A stretch of 7,527 nt of DNA from an uncultured Bacteroidota bacterium (GTDB taxonomy: Bacteria; Bacteroidota; Bacteroidia; UKL13-3). Location of the stretch: positions 1 through 7,527 of the forward strand of contig CAIUEQ010000214.1 in NCBI GenBank assembly GCA_903898215.1, given 5' to 3'. The position numbers and the translations under genes are program-made. Within the stretch, counting starts at the first letter, position 1. Each line of letters begins with the position of its first letter. The notes below the pieces were generated by a model. It made no database searches. It was not told where the DNA came from and saw nothing but the letters and a program-made list of their open reading frames with translations. Positions 6,100 through 7,527 of this stretch are shown here, piece by piece.

Positions 6100-7335
6100 T
6101 TGACAAAAAATATCTCGTCAGAATTATTAAAGAACAAAGAATTTAAATTTTTTGTAGGTGCAAGAATGTGCTTAACAATTGCACTTCAAATTCAAGCTGT
6201 TATTGTTGGATGGGAAATATTTAAAATAACTAAAGATCCTTTATCATTAGGATTGATTGGACTTGCAGAGGCTATTCCGGCAATATCGATAGCCTTATAT
6301 GCCGGACATATAGCAGATGTTTCAAGTAAACGCAATATTATCAAATGGAGCATTATTACGATGCTTTTTTGTTCTTTTGGTTTATTGATTGCTACTTCCG
6401 ATGAAATGCATTTTTCATTTCCTGATCATATCATTTTAACTACCATGTATGTGCTGATTTTTTTAAGTGGATTGGCAAGAGGATTTTATGCGCCTACAGG
6501 ATTTTCTTTTTTATCACAACTTGTAGATAGAAGTTTGCTTACAAAAGCTTCAACGTGGAATAGTTCAGCCTGGCAAATAGCTGCTATTATTGGTCCTGCA
6601 TTAGGTGGTTTATTATATGCAACAATAGGAATTACCAATACTTTTTTGTTTGTTTTAGCATTTACAATCATCTCATTAATTGCAATACTTAGAATAAAAT
6701 CGAAACCAATAATTCCGCAAAATGCAAACGAAACTATTGCTGAAAGATTAATGGAGGGTGTGAAATTTGTTTTTAAGAATAAGGTAATTTTAAATGCACT
6801 ATCCTTAGATTTATTTTCTGTTTTATTTGGTGGTGCAGTTGCATTACTTCCCGTTTTTGCTGATGAGATATTAAATGTTGGTGCCGAAGGACTTGGTTTA
6901 TTAAGAGCCGCTCCATCTTTAGGAGCAAGTTTAACGATGGTATGGATCTCAATGCAAAAGCATCCCAAACGACCCGGTATATTATTGCTGTATTGCGTTG
7001 CCGGATTTGGTTTATCTATTATCGGATTTGGCTTGTCAACGAATTTATATTTGTCGCTTTTTATGTTGTTTTTAAGTGGGGCATTTGATAGCGTGAGTGT
7101 AGTGATACGTGGAAATATTTTACAACTTCAAACTCCCGATCACATGCGAGGAAGAGTTTCTGCTGTGAACACAATTTTTATAGGTTCATCAAATGAAATT
7201 GGTGCATTCGAATCAGGTGTGGCAGCAAAGTTTTTGAATACGGTTCCTTCTGTAATTTTTGGTGGCAGCATGACTTTATTGATTGTTGCTTATACATCAC
7301 TCAAAGCAAAAGCGCTGAAGAAATTTAAATATTGA
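6100..7335 (+). CDS. Major facilitator superfamily transporter (MFS_3/EntS-like)
   Basis: This is a 411-residue polytopic inner-membrane protein with about 10-12 hydrophobic segments in two halves, joined by a polar loop at about residues 199-225. Motif A of the superfamily is seen as 'GHIADVSSKRN' (69-79). The second half has 'MRGRVSAVNTIFIGSSNEIG' (349-368) followed by 'AFESG', a stretch I associate with the MFS_3 family that includes the enterobactin exporter EntS. It is probably a proton-driven exporter of a small molecule; the substrate cannot be told. The start is a TTG at 6100: an in-frame stop lies at 6088-6090, no ATG falls between, and the first in-frame ATG (residue 23) would remove part of the first membrane segment. 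It lies 34 bases after mltG, so the two may be co-transcribed. It ends two bases from the stop codon of the opposite-strand gene. Confidence 0.9.
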   Translation: MTKNISSELLKNKEFKFFVGARMCLTIALQIQAVIVGWEIFKITKDPLSLGLIGLAEAIPAISIALYAGHIADVSSKRNIIKWSIITMLFCSFGLLIATSDEMHFSFPDHIILTTMYVLIFLSGLARGFYAPTGFSFLSQLVDRSLLTKASTWNSSAWQIAAIIGPALGGLLYATIGITNTFLFVLAFTIISLIAILRIKSKPIIPQNANETIAERLMEGVKFVFKNKVILNALSLDLFSVLFGGAVALLPVFADEILNVGAEGLGLLRAAPSLGASLTMVWISMQKHPKRPGILLLYCVAGFGLSIIGFGLSTNLYLSLFMLFLSGAFDSVSVVIRGNILQLQTPDHMRGRVSAVNTIFIGSSNEIGAFESGVAAKFLNTVPSVIFGGSMTLLIVAYTSLKAKALKKFKY

Positions 7336-7337
7336 TT

Positions 7338-7527
7338 TTATTCCATTTTAAAATCCTTCAATAAACCTGATTGTTTTTCCCAAATACCATTTTTGAAAAT
7401 AAGGAAATCATACGAACCATCAGGAAGATATGTTTCAGGATGTCCGTAATCCTGAACGCGTGTTGGAGAAACATTTTCGTATACCAGAATTTTTTTCTTA
7501 GCCTCATATCTTAAAAGCATTGTAGCC
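7338..7527 (-). CDS. C-terminal end of an uncharacterised protein (5' end outside window)
   Basis: Reading leftwards from the window edge, the frame is open through 62 codons and stops with TAA at 7340-7338. An ATG at 7520-7518 exists, but two further in-frame codons upstream (Ala, Thr) have no stop before the edge, so the gene most likely begins outside. The visible part reads 'YEAKKKILVYENVSPTRVQD' and later 'LPDGSYDFLIFKNGIWEK'. This pattern (a 'V.dh.sP' segment, then 'pDgSYD.f.fk.G.W') recalls the C-terminus of a family of exported or lipoprotein-like proteins of unknown function in Bacteroidota. That link is from memory and uncertain. It is convergent with the transporter gene, with stops two bases apart and no room for a terminator between them. 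Confidence 0.6.
   Translation of the reverse strand, partial: ATMLLRYEAKKKILVYENVSPTRVQDYGHPETYLPDGSYDFLIFKNGIWEKQSGLLKDFKME

Noticed and set aside
6486..6968. Opposite-strand open frame of 160 codons inside the transporter gene
   Set aside because: It is long but fully contained in a convincing membrane transporter; stop-poor antisense frames are common over such genes, and the product has no recognisable domain.
1..7527. CRISPR array, tRNA or rRNA genes, transposase, attachment site
   Set aside because: I looked for spaced direct repeats, clover-leaf patterns and transposase motifs and saw none.

Overview
The window is AT-rich (roughly one third G+C by eye) and looks like a chromosomal piece of a member of the Bacteroidota. 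The grounds are the suf gene order (sufD, sufS, sufE, DUF59 protein), the protein sequences themselves, the lack of Shine-Dalgarno sites ahead of most genes, and several small repeat types that I recall as common in intergenic DNA of this phylum. I cannot name the genus.

Layout. Positions 2-946 hold the 3' part of a gene for a bacterial-SH3-like protein that runs in from the left edge and overlaps sufD by four bases. From 943 to 4890 lies the distal part of a SUF iron-sulfur cluster assembly operon: sufD, a GxxExxY-family gene that interrupts the operon, sufS, sufE and a DUF59 (SufT-type) gene. After a 116-bp gap come mltG (5007-6065) and a major facilitator transporter (6100-7335), on the same strand. 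The 3' end of an opposite-strand gene meets the transporter gene tail to tail, with only two bases between the stop codons, and runs out of the right edge. There is no gene-free stretch over 300 bases.

How the genes work together. SufS removes sulfur from cysteine as a persulfide, and SufE takes it from the SufS active-site cysteine and passes it to the SufB-SufC-SufD scaffold, where the cluster is built. The DUF59 protein is thought to help cluster maturation or delivery. sufB and sufC are not in the window and would be expected to the left. MltG (peptidoglycan glycan-strand cleavage) and the transporter have no evident link to SUF.

The most unusual aspect is repeat content. Every junction from sufD to the DUF59 gene carries a different small repeat. 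The sufD-sufS junction holds a GxxExxY gene between imperfect inverted repeats whose ends supply the sufD stop codon and the only usable sufS start codon (GTG). The sufS-sufE junction holds a perfect 28-bp palindrome. The sufE-DUF59 junction holds an array of 7-bp repeats that starts inside the end of sufE. sufS itself seems to have absorbed two 15-nt in-frame additions: a palindrome encoding PIAIG and a tandem duplication encoding NNSIT/NNPIT. I see no new multi-gene defence or biosynthetic system here. The notable biology is an essential-type operon peppered with small mobile or expanding repeats that remain translatable.
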